64,000 nt of DNA from Nitzschia sp. DOCU1 (lineage: Eukaryota > Bacillariophyta > Bacillariophyceae > Bacillariales > Bacillariaceae), in contig OX595986.1 of NCBI GenBank assembly GCA_951394045.1, positions 4,183,534 through 4,247,533 of the forward strand. The letters are read 5' to 3'. Below the pieces are notes generated by a model that saw only the letters and a program-made list of their open reading frames with translations, ran no database searches and was not told where the DNA came from. Both the position numbers and the translations under genes were made by a program. Positions 40,984 through 51,925 of this stretch are shown here, piece after piece. Position 1 is the first letter of the stretch. Every line of letters begins with the position of its first letter.

Positions 40984-41877
40984 CATCATCTCCAGAACTC
41001 AGTGGACTGCCGACTTTCCTGCGAGACAAACAGCAGCTGGTGGCGCTGCTGTGGGACTGTCATCTCCATCATCGTCATGAAGTTCACGACGACCATGAAG
41101 AAAGGAGCGACGCAGATTGCTCCTTTCGGAGAAAAGTGACCTGGATTGAGGGAAAAAGTGATTTTTTTCATGGGCTTTCCTCCCTCCAAGAGAGCAGTTT
41201 CTTCGGTTTCTGGATGGTTTGCACACGGAGTATCCCACGATGCTCAACTCCAACCTGTGGCTGCCCATCCACATACAAACTATCCCACGCTAGCTTTGAT
41301 TGTTGCATCCAGAAAGACCAATTGAAGAAATGCTGATTGTTGACATTTGATTCCAATATATTATTGCATCATCACCACTGTCGTCTTGAGTTCTTCAAGA
41401 GCTCCTCTTCTCTCCCTTGCATGCATGGCCATCATCGACGTGCAAAGGGCCGACGGTACGAACGGACGGTTCTCGTGTCCGAGGGAGGTTCGCCACACAC
41501 TTCTACGTTGATGGATGATGACATAGTACGTTGCCATGTATGATAGCGGGCGCGCCTTGCGGGCTTGGCAGCAATTTAGTGTTCGGTCGAAGGGGTCAAT
41601 TGCGCCAACCATAGTACTGGCATACAAGAAGAAGCAAGAGAGGCACGGGGAAAATCTTTGCGGCGTTTCCTTTGAACAAAAAACGCGCAGAATCAAAGAT
41701 TTCAGGTGGCATACGTCACTCGCAAGGCACCTCATCTCTCTCTGCAAATTCCTACTACATAGAGACTCGAAGGCAAACAGAGCGGCAACAACAGGAGAGC
41801 ACCTTGCTTGGCCACTGATAACTCAAACATATTCGAGTTGACTTGTCGTCCATTGTCGATCATTTGGGTTCTGTAGA

Positions 41878-43077
41878 ATGTTTCCTTCAAATATTTTGAT
41901 CGGACTCATTGCTTTGGCAAATTCTGCTGCAGCCTTCAACGTCCTCGTCATTGGCGGAACTCGGTTCTCTGGAGCCTACTTGTGGAAAGAGCTTTACGAC
42001 CGAGGCCACAGCGTGACTGTCTATAACCGGGGGAAAACAAGCCCCAAGCCTGTGGCTCGCGAATCGGAGGAGGCGTTTCAAGCTCGCATTGCTGCTGCTA
42101 CTTCTCTCAAGGGTGACCGAAAGGATGTCGAGCAGCTGAAATCTTTGATCGATCCATCCAAATACGACTATGTTTTCGACATGAACGCCCGAGAGGTTTC
42201 AGACACAAAGCCGCTAGCAGAACTTTTCACGGGACAGTCTTCCTTCAAGCAGTATGTTTTCATGTCATCGGCTGGTGTATACCTCAAGTCAGAGGAGATG
42301 CCTCATTTGGAGCGCGATCCTGTCGACCCGAAATCCCGACACAAGGGAAAACTTGATTCCGAGAATGCGCTCAAGGAATTGGGGCTGCCTTGGTGCTCGT
42401 TCCGTCCTACCTACATTTGCGGTCCTCAGAACTACAATCCTGTAGAAAGATTCTTCTTTGAGCGTGTCGATGCTGGTAGACCGGTGTGCATTCCTGGTCA
42501 CGGGCAGCACCTTACTGGGCTTGGTCATGTCGAGGATCTAGCTGTAGCTATGGCAAACGTCATTGGCCGTGAGGATCGCACTACAGGAAAAGTCTACAAT
42601 GTTCAGAATACTCAGGCCATAACGTTTGATGGTGTTGCCAAAGCTGCTGCTAAAGTTTGCGGGAAGGAGGCTGAAATCATTCACTACAATCCCAAGGATT
42701 TCACATTCCCTGAGGGAAAGAAAGTACGTGGAAGTGGTCAATTCTTGACTTGATGCAAATCTTAATGATTTTCTGACACTCTCTGTTCGGCAGGCTTTCC
42801 CCATGCGACCCCAACACTTTTTCACGGGTATCCACCAAGCGATGAAGGACCTGGATTGGGTAAGTGAAAAACTCATTTCTTGCTTGAGGGCAAACTTTGT
42901 TGATTTTGTCTAACACTTTCTGTTGGGCAGGAACCGAAATATGACACCACCGAAGCCATCATGAAGGATGCCTACGAAAATGATTTCGTCCATGTCAAGG
43001 CCGCCGGAGGCCTTAAGAACGATTTCGAGTGTGATGATATGATCATTGTCAAGGCCAAGGGAGCCGTTGTTGCCTAA
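41878..43077 (+). CDS. CSP41: CSP41-like plastid RNA-binding protein (atypical SDR), 3 exons
   Basis: Exons are 41878-42723, 42794-42859 and 42931-43077. The introns of 70 and 71 bp have GTACGT/CAG and GTAAGT/CAG ends, and the product is 352 aa. It is an atypical short-chain dehydrogenase/reductase like chloroplast stem-loop-binding protein CSP41, which binds plastid transcripts and ribosomes and stabilises mRNA. The Rossmann glycine motif VIGGTRFSG starts at residue 24. RPTYICGPQNYNPVERFFFE, GHGQHLTGLGHVEDLA and GKVYNVQNTQAITFDG are typical CSP41 segments. Residues 1-20 form a signal peptide (ILIGLIALANSAAAF), with AAAF matching the diatom plastid motif. Almost no transit peptide follows before the Rossmann fold. 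It converges on PRMT5 with 83 bp between stops. Confidence 0.87.
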
Positions 43078-43160
43078 ATTAGAACGCAGGTGAACATAGT
43101 GTTGTTGCTTCAGAGTAGTTTAACGTCCTTACAGTGAACGGCTTAGCCCATAGTGCCATT

Positions 43161-45271
43161 CTACATGGAAACATAGCTTGATCTCCCGTTTGTATTATGA
43201 ATCGTTGTCATATCAATGACTTCCCCCTTGCGGTGTACTCTAGCGCACCATTCGTACCAAACCCTGCCGTCAGCCGTTTTGCGCCACATGGAAACGCTCA
43301 CATTGCAATGCGCTGGAACTTGCAGCGGTTTCAGAAAGGGAAAGTAGATTGGAAACCACGAAAACATGTCCTTGGAAAATCTGTGGGGAGCAATCGAAAT
43401 GTCGCACATAACGTCTCCGTGCGCGTACAGAACGGCAGTGAACGAACCCAACAGGCCATGAATAGTTACGGGCCCAGATACTCCAGCAGGAGTTTCGCTT
43501 ACAATAGAAGCGATGGCCGGATCAATGGCCCCATAGCCACTGCCAGTAGCTGCGGCAAACGTAGGATCGGGAGCAAATTCCAAGTGGGCAGCTCGTTCTT
43601 TGTTGGGAAATCTTGGTGGATGATTAAAGGTCCAGCAAGGTTGCTCAGCGTGTGTTTGACTGGCCGCATGCGTTCGGACGACATACGCAGTTTCCATGGC
43701 ACGTTGAAGGCCTAGTGGCTGGGCTCCCTCATGTGGCACTTGAGCCTGTTGCTTTGCTTCCGTGTGCAAACGAACACTGGACACTGGTGCCAAGTACGAG
43801 GTATACTGCATTGGAATCGAAATCGTCGAGGGTTTGCAGCATGAACTGGCAAGAATGGGGTCCAGGCACTCCGGGGAAAGTTCATTGTCACCAAACGATC
43901 CCAAAAGTTCTGACACAATGATATCAATCTGATGGCCCTCTAGCGAAACGCGGGTCAAGTTTCGAGCGTCTTCTTTGATGACTGTCACAACTCCAGCCCA
44001 CTCAGCATGGTGACGCGCCATGCTTTGAAGGTAGACCACAGCCGACGGATTCTTCTCCACCGCATAAACTTTTAACACGACAGTGCCTGGCGGAGCTTTT
44101 AGTTGCTTAAAGGCATGGATAGAGCGCATTACCAAGGGTCCACGCCCAGCACCAACGACCGCAATCGTCACGAGCTTGGGCCCAGCCGCTGCCGCAGGGC
44201 CTCCGAGGGGACCCAAACCATCCTTGAGTGCCAAATAGACAGCCTCTTGGTATTTTGTATACTTGACGGGATCCTTTTCAAACGTTTCGTACATGGAAAA
44301 CTCCAAATGATCCTTGAGCGGCTGTAGAGGACGTTGTAGACTATCCAGGTACGCTCGCTCCAAGTTGGCTTCGTCGGAATCCAGAACCTCCACGCATTCT
44401 GGTCGTTGTCGCATGTGTCGAATATATTGCAGATACGGCAAACATCGTGTTGCGCCCTGACCTTCCCCGCCCGCAGGAATATCGTGCACCGAGGGTCCTT
44501 CGACCATGACGCGGACAGTCCGTCCAATTCGTTTCAAAGCTTCTGTGAATATCACCTGGTGCGATTTGGCCAAGGTTGGGTACCCCCGTTTGTTGGTCAA
44601 AAATACTTTGGTTGGAAAGCAGATTGCTTTTAAGTTGGCACCAATAGCCTTGTGCAATAAAACAAGCTGGGATGCGACAGTAGCCGCTGCCGATTGCATA
44701 GTTGGCATGACTTCCATAACGAGCATAATGCCAATGTTCCCGAGTCCGTCACAGAGTCGATGAAACAGACTATAATCCGCCAGCGCACTTTCCGACAAAT
44801 TAACCTTTATCCAGAGTTGCACATTATTGCTTTGCGCTTCCAGGGCGAGGGAATTCACCTTGCGCGCATATTCAATGAGTACTTCTTTGCTTGGAATTGG
44901 GGGCAATATGACTGCAGGAATACCCATGTGCATGGCCCATTCGATTTGAGGGGACAAGCGGGTCAACAGGATATCAGGGGTAGGCGTTTCCGGTACTATC
45001 CCAACTATCGATGTGCGCCACCAGCGTCCCACTAGCTGTGTCACATCCGGTCTGGGTTCTTCGGTATATGGCAGCGTGGTTGTGATGAAATCATAGCCAT
45101 CTTCTCGAGCTTCATTCAGCAACTGGGAGGCGTCGGCTGGAACGAATAATGTGTAAGAAGAACAAACAAACAAAAGACTATTCTGCGAACGGCTGTTATA
45201 TTTTAGCATTACTTACGTTTCGCCTGAGGCGTATGGAGGCCCACTACCAACGAACCACGATCATTGGCCAT
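43161..45271 (-). CDS. PRMT5: Protein arginine N-methyltransferase 5 (PRMT5), 2 exons
   Basis: Exon 1 is 45271-45217 (MANDRGSLVVGLHTPQAK) and exon 2 is 45136-43161. The 80-bp intron has GTAAGT/CAG ends, and the product is 676 aa. PRMT5 makes symmetric dimethylarginine on histones, Sm proteins and other targets. It shows an N-terminal TIM-barrel region (about 1-290), the PRMT5 signature FEKDPVKYTKYQ near residue 304 whose Phe sets symmetric product specificity, the SAM-binding loop VVGAGRGPLV near 345-354, and the double-Glu catalytic loop SELLGSFGDNE near 427-437. A beta-barrel follows. The unspliced frame would start with a hydrophobic segment translated from the intron (MLKYNSRSQN), which is less likely. 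It is divergent from DHCR7. Confidence 0.93.
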
Positions 45272-45955
45272 TCTTAAGAGAAAATCCAAAGACGATCAAA
45301 GGCAGTAAAGGTCGTCGGCCTGGCCTCAGACTTTCACTAAAGGACCTTTGGAGCACTTTTGGAGGTGTGGAGCACGTTTCCTGAAACCACTTCAGCGGCG
45401 AATGTGGTGGTTTACGTTGTGATGATGGATAGGCGGAATATGTAGAGCGACTTTGGCTGTTTTCGTCTTGCGCCTCCGATGATGACCATCCAATCTATCG
45501 ACACGTAAACCCTACGTTAATCGCAGTAGAGGGCATCACGCACCATCGATTGATTCGCATCGATCTCCATGAAGAGAGAGAGGGGTTGGCGGCAGCCCCC
45601 CCCCACGCAGACATAGTTAGTATGATCCAGTACCATCCCCCGCGAGGTTCTTCCCCCGCGCCGGGTCGGCTGTTGCAGGCGATAAATAAGTGTGACTGGT
45701 TATCGGTCGAATCAGTCAAAGATTGCAGTCGCGGTGATCTTTTCGGAGTCGAGCAAATCCGAAGACCCTTTACCCCTCAAATAACGTCATTCGCCCGTCG
45801 GTCTCGTCATTGGCAGGAAGCAGAAAAGCAACAAGCCGTGGCGCACCAAAACCCCAGCTTCATCGTTGCAGGCAGACGAGCAGGTGAAGCAAGTTGTCCC
45901 AGACATCGTTCTTGAAAGTGATTTGCTGTGTGAAAGATCAGGTTAGCAGAGAATC
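45272..45955. other. Divergent promoter region between PRMT5 and DHCR7
   Basis: 684 bp between two divergent starts. Overlapping ORFs of 74 and 121 codons (45495-45915) are present without domain features. A C-run near 45597-45605 and purine-rich AGAGAGAG sequence near 45575-45583 are the only notable features. Confidence 0.5.
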
Positions 45956-47353
45956 ATGGTGACGACTCGCAGTGAAGCCGCAGCTGCTACTGCCAGCACC
46001 CCCAGCAAAAAGCAAATGCCGGATGCTCACAAATCCGGCGACTGGTCGTACGGAAAAGGCGTTTTGCCGGGCCGCGATGCGATTGGGCCTCTCTTTTTGA
46101 TGCTGTCGACTCCTTGCTTTAGTATTATTTTCTACCATGTGGTCACTCAAATGGAAGGCAATTTCCTTGCCTTTGCTCAGCTCTGCCGGGATCAAGGCTT
46201 CTTCAATGTCCTGTTCACTATATGGCCCGACTCGTTTGATCCTGAAACCTGGAAAATGATTTCAAGTTTTCTGGTGTTTGAGCTCTTGCTCCAGCGATTT
46301 GTTCCTGCCAAGCAGTTCAAGGCCTCTATCACGCCCAAAGGACATGTGCCGGTCTACACTGCCAACGGCATGCAGTCCTATTTTATTACCATTATTACCT
46401 TGCTGGGCTTGGCGTATGCCGACGTCATTCAGCCGTCTCTGGTGTACGACAAGTTTGGTAACATTCTCGCCAGTATGAATGTCTTTGCGTGGGTCTTGTG
46501 TACCATCCTCTTGATCAAAGGGCACGTAGCTCCCTCCACACAAGACAGTGGTACGACTGGCAGCTGGATTTATGACTTTTACTGGGGCATGGACTTGTAT
46601 CCCAACATTTTAGGCTGGGACGTGAAAATGTTCACCAACTGCCGTGCCGGTATGATGTTCTGGGTAGTGGGCATTCTTTGCTTTGCCATGAAAAATCAAG
46701 AACTGAACGGTGGGAATCTGCAGCTGGGAATGGCGGTCAATGTCGCCATTCAGCTCGTCTACCTCACCAAGTTTTATTACTGGGAGATGGGATACATGTG
46801 CTCCATGGACATTCAACACGATCGTGCTGGATATTACCTGTGCTGGGGATGCCTGGTATGGGTACCGGCTGTGTATACCTCCCACACGTTTTATTTGGTC
46901 GAACACTGCCCCGAATGGTCTTTGGGCGGTGCGGTGTCTCTCTTTTTGTGTGGTCTTACCTGCGTCTTTGTCAACTATGATTCCGACAACCAACGATATG
47001 TCTTTCGTCAAACGCAAGGAAACTGCAAGATCTGGGGCAAGACTCCCAACAAGATTATTGCGGAATATTCTACTACGTCGGGAGAAACCAAAAAGTCTTT
47101 GCTTTTGTTGGATGGCTATTGGAAGATTTCTCGCCATTTTCACTATGTGCCGGAAATTCTGGCGAGTCTGTGCTGGTCGTTGCCTGCCTGGAATACGGGT
47201 TTGGTGGGACCTTATTTTTATGTTATCTATTTGACGATTTTGTTGACGGATCGAGCCTTTCGTGACGATGATCGTTGCTCTAAAAAGTACGGCATGTACT
47301 GGAAGGAATATTGCGATCAAGTTCCGTACAAGATTGTGCCTGGTATTGTTTAG
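45956..47353 (+). CDS. DHCR7: 7-dehydrocholesterol reductase (sterol delta-7 reductase)
   Basis: The 465-aa, single-exon product is a polytopic membrane protein of the ERG4/ERG24/DHCR7 family, which reduces the C7-C8 double bond of sterols with NADPH in the ER. Diagnostic segments are GDWSYGKGVLPGRDAIGPLF near the N-terminus, GTTGSWIYDFYWGMDLYPNI, the VWVPAVYTSHTFYLVEHC stretch, LDGYWKISRHFHYVPEILAS, and the C-terminal YFYVIYLTILLTDRAFRDDD and YWKEYCDQVPYKIVPGIV. These match DHCR7 rather than C14-reductase in the VYTSHTFYLV region. About eight to ten hydrophobic segments are visible. Length fits the family (about 430-480 aa). It supports a phytosterol pathway in this alga. Confidence 0.93.
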   Translation: MVTTRSEAAAATASTPSKKQMPDAHKSGDWSYGKGVLPGRDAIGPLFLMLSTPCFSIIFYHVVTQMEGNFLAFAQLCRDQGFFNVLFTIWPDSFDPETWKMISSFLVFELLLQRFVPAKQFKASITPKGHVPVYTANGMQSYFITIITLLGLAYADVIQPSLVYDKFGNILASMNVFAWVLCTILLIKGHVAPSTQDSGTTGSWIYDFYWGMDLYPNILGWDVKMFTNCRAGMMFWVVGILCFAMKNQELNGGNLQLGMAVNVAIQLVYLTKFYYWEMGYMCSMDIQHDRAGYYLCWGCLVWVPAVYTSHTFYLVEHCPEWSLGGAVSLFLCGLTCVFVNYDSDNQRYVFRQTQGNCKIWGKTPNKIIAEYSTTSGETKKSLLLLDGYWKISRHFHYVPEILASLCWSLPAWNTGLVGPYFYVIYLTILLTDRAFRDDDRCSKKYGMYWKEYCDQVPYKIVPGIV

Positions 47354-47517
47354 AAAGAAAGCAACAGCAGCCTTAAAGTACTAGCTAGCTCTAAAGTGAA
47401 AGACGAGACTTGTAGTGCAGGCTTCAACATTTTCGTTTGTTTTACATAATGCCGGAAAGGAAACAAGGACAACTGCAGCGGCGAACAGCAAATCCACTTT
47501 CTAGTTACTCTTCACCT

Positions 47518-49790
47518 TCATCCACTGTCTTGAGCGTAGCTTATACGCGACGATGTGGCATCGTCCGTCACGGACTCCTGAGTCTTTATTCCAGCCTCCA
47601 CAGGAGTGCTCTCGCTGTCGTTACCTTCCCAATAGACTGCGTTGTCAAAGTTGTGGGCACTTCGCAATCGAGATCGACGTTTACGCAAGGCATTGAGCGA
47701 GCCAGTTAGGTCGGTTCTCATGCTCTTGTCCAAATTCGGCTCGGAAATCCAGGCACTCTTCAAGGCTTGGTCGACGGTCCATCGCTGTTCAGGGTCGACC
47801 ACCAACAGGTTCCTCACAAGGTCCTTGGCCTCATCGGAAATGTGCTCCCAGTCTTCGTCCAAAAAATCCCAAGCTCCTGTTCGAATTTGCTGGAACAATT
47901 CAGCCTGCGTATCTTTCATAAAAGGAGGGTAGCCAACCAACAAAATGTAGACTACAACACCGACACTCCACAAGTCGGCACTTTGGTCATGCGGGATGTT
48001 CTTCAAGATTTCGGGCGCCACAAAAGTCGGCTAAAAGGAAGATAAGGACAAAAACAAAGACAAAATGGAAGTCAGAACGTTTCGTATCGTGTGTTCTGTA
48101 CCACTTGATTTCCTTTCGGCGTACATACCGTTCCACACCGGCTGGTCAACGATTGTGGAGAGTGCACACGACGTGCGAATCCAAAGTCGGTCACTTTGAC
48201 ATGGGCATCGTCTTCCTTGGACTGTGAAAATAGGAAGAAAAATGCGCGAGTTTGTAAAAAATAGGAAAGGTTAATGATACTGAGTCAGCCAACTTGACTT
48301 ACCGTGAGCAGCAGGTTCTGAGGCTTGAGGTCACGATGGGCGACGCCAGCCTCGTGCATGCACTTTGTCGCCTTCAAGAGCACCTTGGTCAGCTTTCTAG
48401 CGTCATCTTCTGTATACTTTGTCTTTTCTAGAACCCGATCGAACACGTCACCGCCTCCCATGTAGTCCATGACCATGTAAAAGTAGTGCTCCTCTTCGTA
48501 AAAGTCAAGGAGTTGGACAATGTACTGGCCATACGCCGAGAGCGATTGCATGATGGAAACTTCATTCATGACAAATTCATCTTCACTTGCCCGCAGCTTA
48601 GCCCGTCGGATAATCTTGACAGCATAGGTCTCTTTCGTGGCTTTATGGACGCATTCATACACCGTAGCGCACGAACCCTTGCGGATTTTTCTCTTGACAT
48701 CATATTCATCGTCAAACTTGACCTTGCCGGGGGTCCACAGTGCCTCTTTGACCAGTGTGTCGTCGACCGCCATATTTCTTGTCTGCCGAGAAAAGGTGAT
48801 GGCTTCAGAGTTCCAAAAATTTGCTCCAATAGCAAACTTGACAGCGTTCATGGCACCCTTCAGAGTCATCCTGCCATTGAACTTCTTCAGGGAAGCAATG
48901 GAAGCGTGCAGATCTCTGTTCATGAGATTGGTATCATCCACCTTTGTGACCCACTCGCTCTCCATGGCCTGTTTCGCTGTGTAGCGATAATCCGGATTCA
49001 CAGTTAGCAACCTCGCAATCAAACTCTTGGCCGCTGGACTAACATTCTTCCACTGAGATTCATGAAATGTATAGTCCCCAGCTCGAATCTTACGGAAAAG
49101 TTGTTTGAGGTTCTTTCCATTGCCATCGGCTGTGTGGAACGGTGGATACCCTCCGAGCATCATGAATAGGATGCAACCGATGCTCCACATGTCAACGCTT
49201 TCTCCGTAGTGGTTTCCAAGGATAATTTCAGGGGCGACAAAAGCAGGAGTACCACATCGTGTAGTTAACCCTTCCTGGGTCACTTTTCTGGCGAATCCAA
49301 AATCGGCAAAGTAAATCTTTTCTTTTCCCTTGCTTTCCAGCAATAGATTCTCAGGTTTAAGATCCCTGTGAACGATATGATGCTCAGCGTGCATCACCTC
49401 CAAGGTCTTGAACAGGACGATAGCAATATCCCTACAGTTCTTCTCCGTGTACACTTGGCGTTCCGTCAACCGGCGGAAGAGATCGCCTCCTTTGGCGTAG
49501 ACTTGGACGACATAGAGTTTTCCTGGCTCCTCGACAAATTCAACGATGGGAATTACGTTAGGCACAGTTTGCAGCTCCCTCAAAATTTCGACTTCGCGAA
49601 ATACTGCCTCGGTGTCCTTTTGCTTCAGCTTAGAACGATCAATGATCTTAACTGCATATACGGTTCCCGGATCGTCAAGGGGACTTGTTGTGCATACGGT
49701 CCCATAGCTACCCTTTGCAATTTCTTGCATAACTTTGTACTTCTTCTTGAAATCCCCATCTTTTGCCGCGGATGAAGATTCGTCCCCCAT
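47518..49790 (-). CDS. Double CaMK-like serine/threonine protein kinase, 3 exons
   Basis: Exons are 49790-48303, 48221-48129 and 48030-47518. The introns of 81 and 98 bp have GTAAGT/CAG and GTATGT/TAG ends; the product is 697 aa. Two complete kinase domains lie in one chain. Domain 1 (about 17-275) has IAKGSYGTV, YAVKII, HIVHRDLKPENLLL, FADFGFARK and CGTPAFVAPEI. Domain 2 (about 365-630) has IRKGSCATV, YAVKII, VAHRDLKPQNLLL, VTDFGFARR and CGTPTFVAPEI. Both carry the Lys, HRD and DFG residues, so both could be active. Both look CaMK/CDPK-like, unlike RSK, whose N-terminal domain is AGC type. No EF-hands are seen. A linker of about 90 residues joins the domains. Both introns fall in domain 2. 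It converges on DHCR7. Confidence 0.88.
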
Positions 49791-50540
49791 GGTGAATGAC
49801 CTTTCTGTGGGAAAACCAAGAAGTGATCAATCTCGCCAAACTTGAGTTAACGACGAAATGGGAAGGGTTAGTCAAGCGACTGCTCCTCCTGCCGGAAACG
49901 AGAGAGACGAGAAAATAAGGCAGATCACTGACGGTCTTGTGTCATCACAAGACATGTGTGATGTTGAGCCTACCGACGGCAAACGAACCTGCGGCGCGGA
50001 TCTTCGTTGCTTTTGATCTCTTGTGTCTTGTCTACTGTGCTTTGCCGTTCTTCTGGGTGGAGGACAGACAGACAGTGGCGCGGCTTTTCTTGCACTGTCA
50101 CTTCTTTTTCATTTTATTAGCGGGAAAGATTGACAGATGGACAGTTGTGACCTTGTGACCCCCCGCCCGCGCTCGCGCACCGGGATGGCAACCAAAGAGC
50201 GCGACTCTAGAGTACGCTATTCAAGTAGCTACCGGTAATAACTGACTCTCGAACAACAGCATACAGCAGGACATTATACGTATAGATAAAACTACATTAA
50301 CTACTGAACAAATGGTACTATACATTAAGGTTCCTGGTACAGATAGTAGCCTGAAGAGCAAATGAGACGAGACGGACGGAGACCCGGCCAAAGGTGGGGC
50401 ATTTCAGCGGACGGAACAAAAAATGCTAGATACACCGCCAAGTACCAGACCAATCTACCAGTTATAGCTCGCACTTTCTACAATTTGACAAGTGAAGATC
50501 CTGTGCTCCAATCGCACAAGCCGATCACTCGAATGGATCT
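49791..50540. other. Intergenic region, no supported gene
   Basis: 750 bp upstream of the double-kinase gene and downstream of the next minus-strand gene. It contains TACCGGTA at 50230-50237 and C-rich sequence near 50158-50170. No ORF has domain features. Confidence 0.55.
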
Positions 50541-51683
50541 TCACCGAGAGCCCCCCAAGTTCTCTTCGGCGAGGTACTTATTGAATTCATCACCGAGTAT
50601 TGCCTCTTTCATGGCCGTTGCCACCAAAGTTCGTAGTTCCGGTTGGCTAAGTTCTTGAAACAGTGATACCGCCGTTACCTTGATTTGCGAGAAAACGAGT
50701 AGGCACATGTCGCTTTGCTCAGGACCAATACTATCCTGCTGGTGGAGGTTGGAGTGCTGAACCGTGGAAAGACATTGCATTTGCTGCGAATCATCGACTC
50801 GAGCCTGTACACTAAAGCCACAATTTTGATTTCCAAGCAAATCGAGTTTGCGGCCCTGCCCAATAACAGTTTGGTCTTCTAGCGGCGGCAAGTCGCAATC
50901 TTCTTTTGAATCGGTCGCTGGGCCAGTTTTCATGTTCATCTTTCGTCGATTGCCCAACAAAGCTTGACCTCGAAGCGCTCTTCTACTGCGAGGACCCTTC
51001 TTGTTACTGTCGACGCACCCAAGGTCATCCATTAGCACCAGCTGCGTGACCTTTTCAAGGTTGCGACTCAACGTGTCTTGATCCAACAGGCCTTTGGCAG
51101 AGCTTGAACGCTTTTGGATATCAAACGAGTCCAACATCAGTTGGTACTGAAACTCATAGACAATCTGAACAACGGCCACTTCTTTGACAGAAGCGCAGAA
51201 GATTCGCAAAAACGCCTTGGAGGCGCCGCCGCCAACACCGAGTAGCGAGATTCTTGCTTTTTCCGTACTGCAGTTTCGTCCACCAGTGCAAGCTGCCGTG
51301 TAAAATACTAAAACCAGCTCCAGCGGCAATTCATGAAACTCGTCAAACTCTAGAGGTTGCGCCGAAATGTTTTCCAGAAAGAGCAGAAACTCCGCCTCCC
51401 CGACGTGGCTGTCGATCGCAACCTGCTCCAGATGGGCTAGGCAATAGTCTAGCTCATCTTGAGTAATGGAAGTCTGAAACAAATCTCGAGCTCCCGACGG
51501 TGGTGCTTTGGATGATGTTTGCAACGAAACGGAATTTTCTCGCCTCCATGTATCGTGCTGTACATGTCGACCGGCAACGACCGTTGCTCCCGCAGTTGCA
51601 AGCAGCAACAATCGTAGGATAGTTCGAGAGGTCGGACTGCCTCTCTGTCGGCCCATAGTCTCAGGGACCATTGTTGCTGCCAT
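50541..51683 (-). CDS. Hypothetical protein with N-terminal signal anchor
   Basis: I do not recognise this gene. From the ATG at 51683 the product is 380 aa: a basic start, one hydrophobic segment at about residues 21-38 (TILRLLLLATAGATVVAG), then a soluble domain with many Leu and Glu (LDYCLAHLEQVAIDSHVGEA, LPLELVLVFYTAACTGG) and a C-terminal helix-rich part. The hydrophobic segment could be a signal peptide or a type II anchor. Six or more Cys fit a secreted or luminal domain. An upstream exon is possible: 51925-51841 (MESIVSFFRDPLDDG) spliced by GTGAGT/CAG to 51676 keeps frame and gives 406 aa, which would favour an anchor over a cleaved signal. The choice between the two is open. Confidence 0.68.
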   Translation of the reverse strand: MAATMVPETMGRQRGSPTSRTILRLLLLATAGATVVAGRHVQHDTWRRENSVSLQTSSKAPPSGARDLFQTSITQDELDYCLAHLEQVAIDSHVGEAEFLLFLENISAQPLEFDEFHELPLELVLVFYTAACTGGRNCSTEKARISLLGVGGGASKAFLRIFCASVKEVAVVQIVYEFQYQLMLDSFDIQKRSSSAKGLLDQDTLSRNLEKVTQLVLMDDLGCVDSNKKGPRSRRALRGQALLGNRRKMNMKTGPATDSKEDCDLPPLEDQTVIGQGRKLDLLGNQNCGFSVQARVDDSQQMQCLSTVQHSNLHQQDSIGPEQSDMCLLVFSQIKVTAVSLFQELSQPELRTLVATAMKEAILGDEFNKYLAEENLGGSR

Positions 51684-51925
51684 GGAAGATAGCGACTATG
51701 GAAGAAATTATCATGCGAGGCTCTAGACGCCACTGGCTGGAACGGAATGATCCTCCCACCACCATATCGTTCTGTGCTCGGCCAAGAATATTCCAATTTC
51801 GGACCCCGCCCCTTGCACGGAATATTCTCCCGATACTCACCTTCCAGATACTCAAGCCACATTTCATTTTGAAATCGAACGCCATCATCTAACGGATCCC
51901 GAAAAAAGGAGACGATACTCTCCAT

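Larger units (their letters stand above)
39251..41877. other. Gene-poor region with a direct repeat, a hairpin and an orphan intron signature
   Basis: About 2.6 kb have no convincing CDS. ORFs of 60-128 codons occur on both strands in overlapping frames without domains. Inside are a hairpin (39678-39704), intron-like signals on the minus strand (39971-40062), and a 34-bp direct repeat (40799-40832 and 40950-40983), each listed separately. The part before 41878 should contain the CSP41 promoter. Confidence 0.55.

Noticed and set aside
43161..45209. PRMT5 starting at the in-frame ATG at 45209 (MLKYNSRSQN)
   Set aside because: That start is inside a GTAAGT...CAG intron; the spliced model adds an N-terminal segment resembling PRMT5 relatives.
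47518..48030. Separate small kinase gene at 47518-48030
   Set aside because: It lacks the N-lobe and joins in frame through two good introns to the larger kinase upstream.
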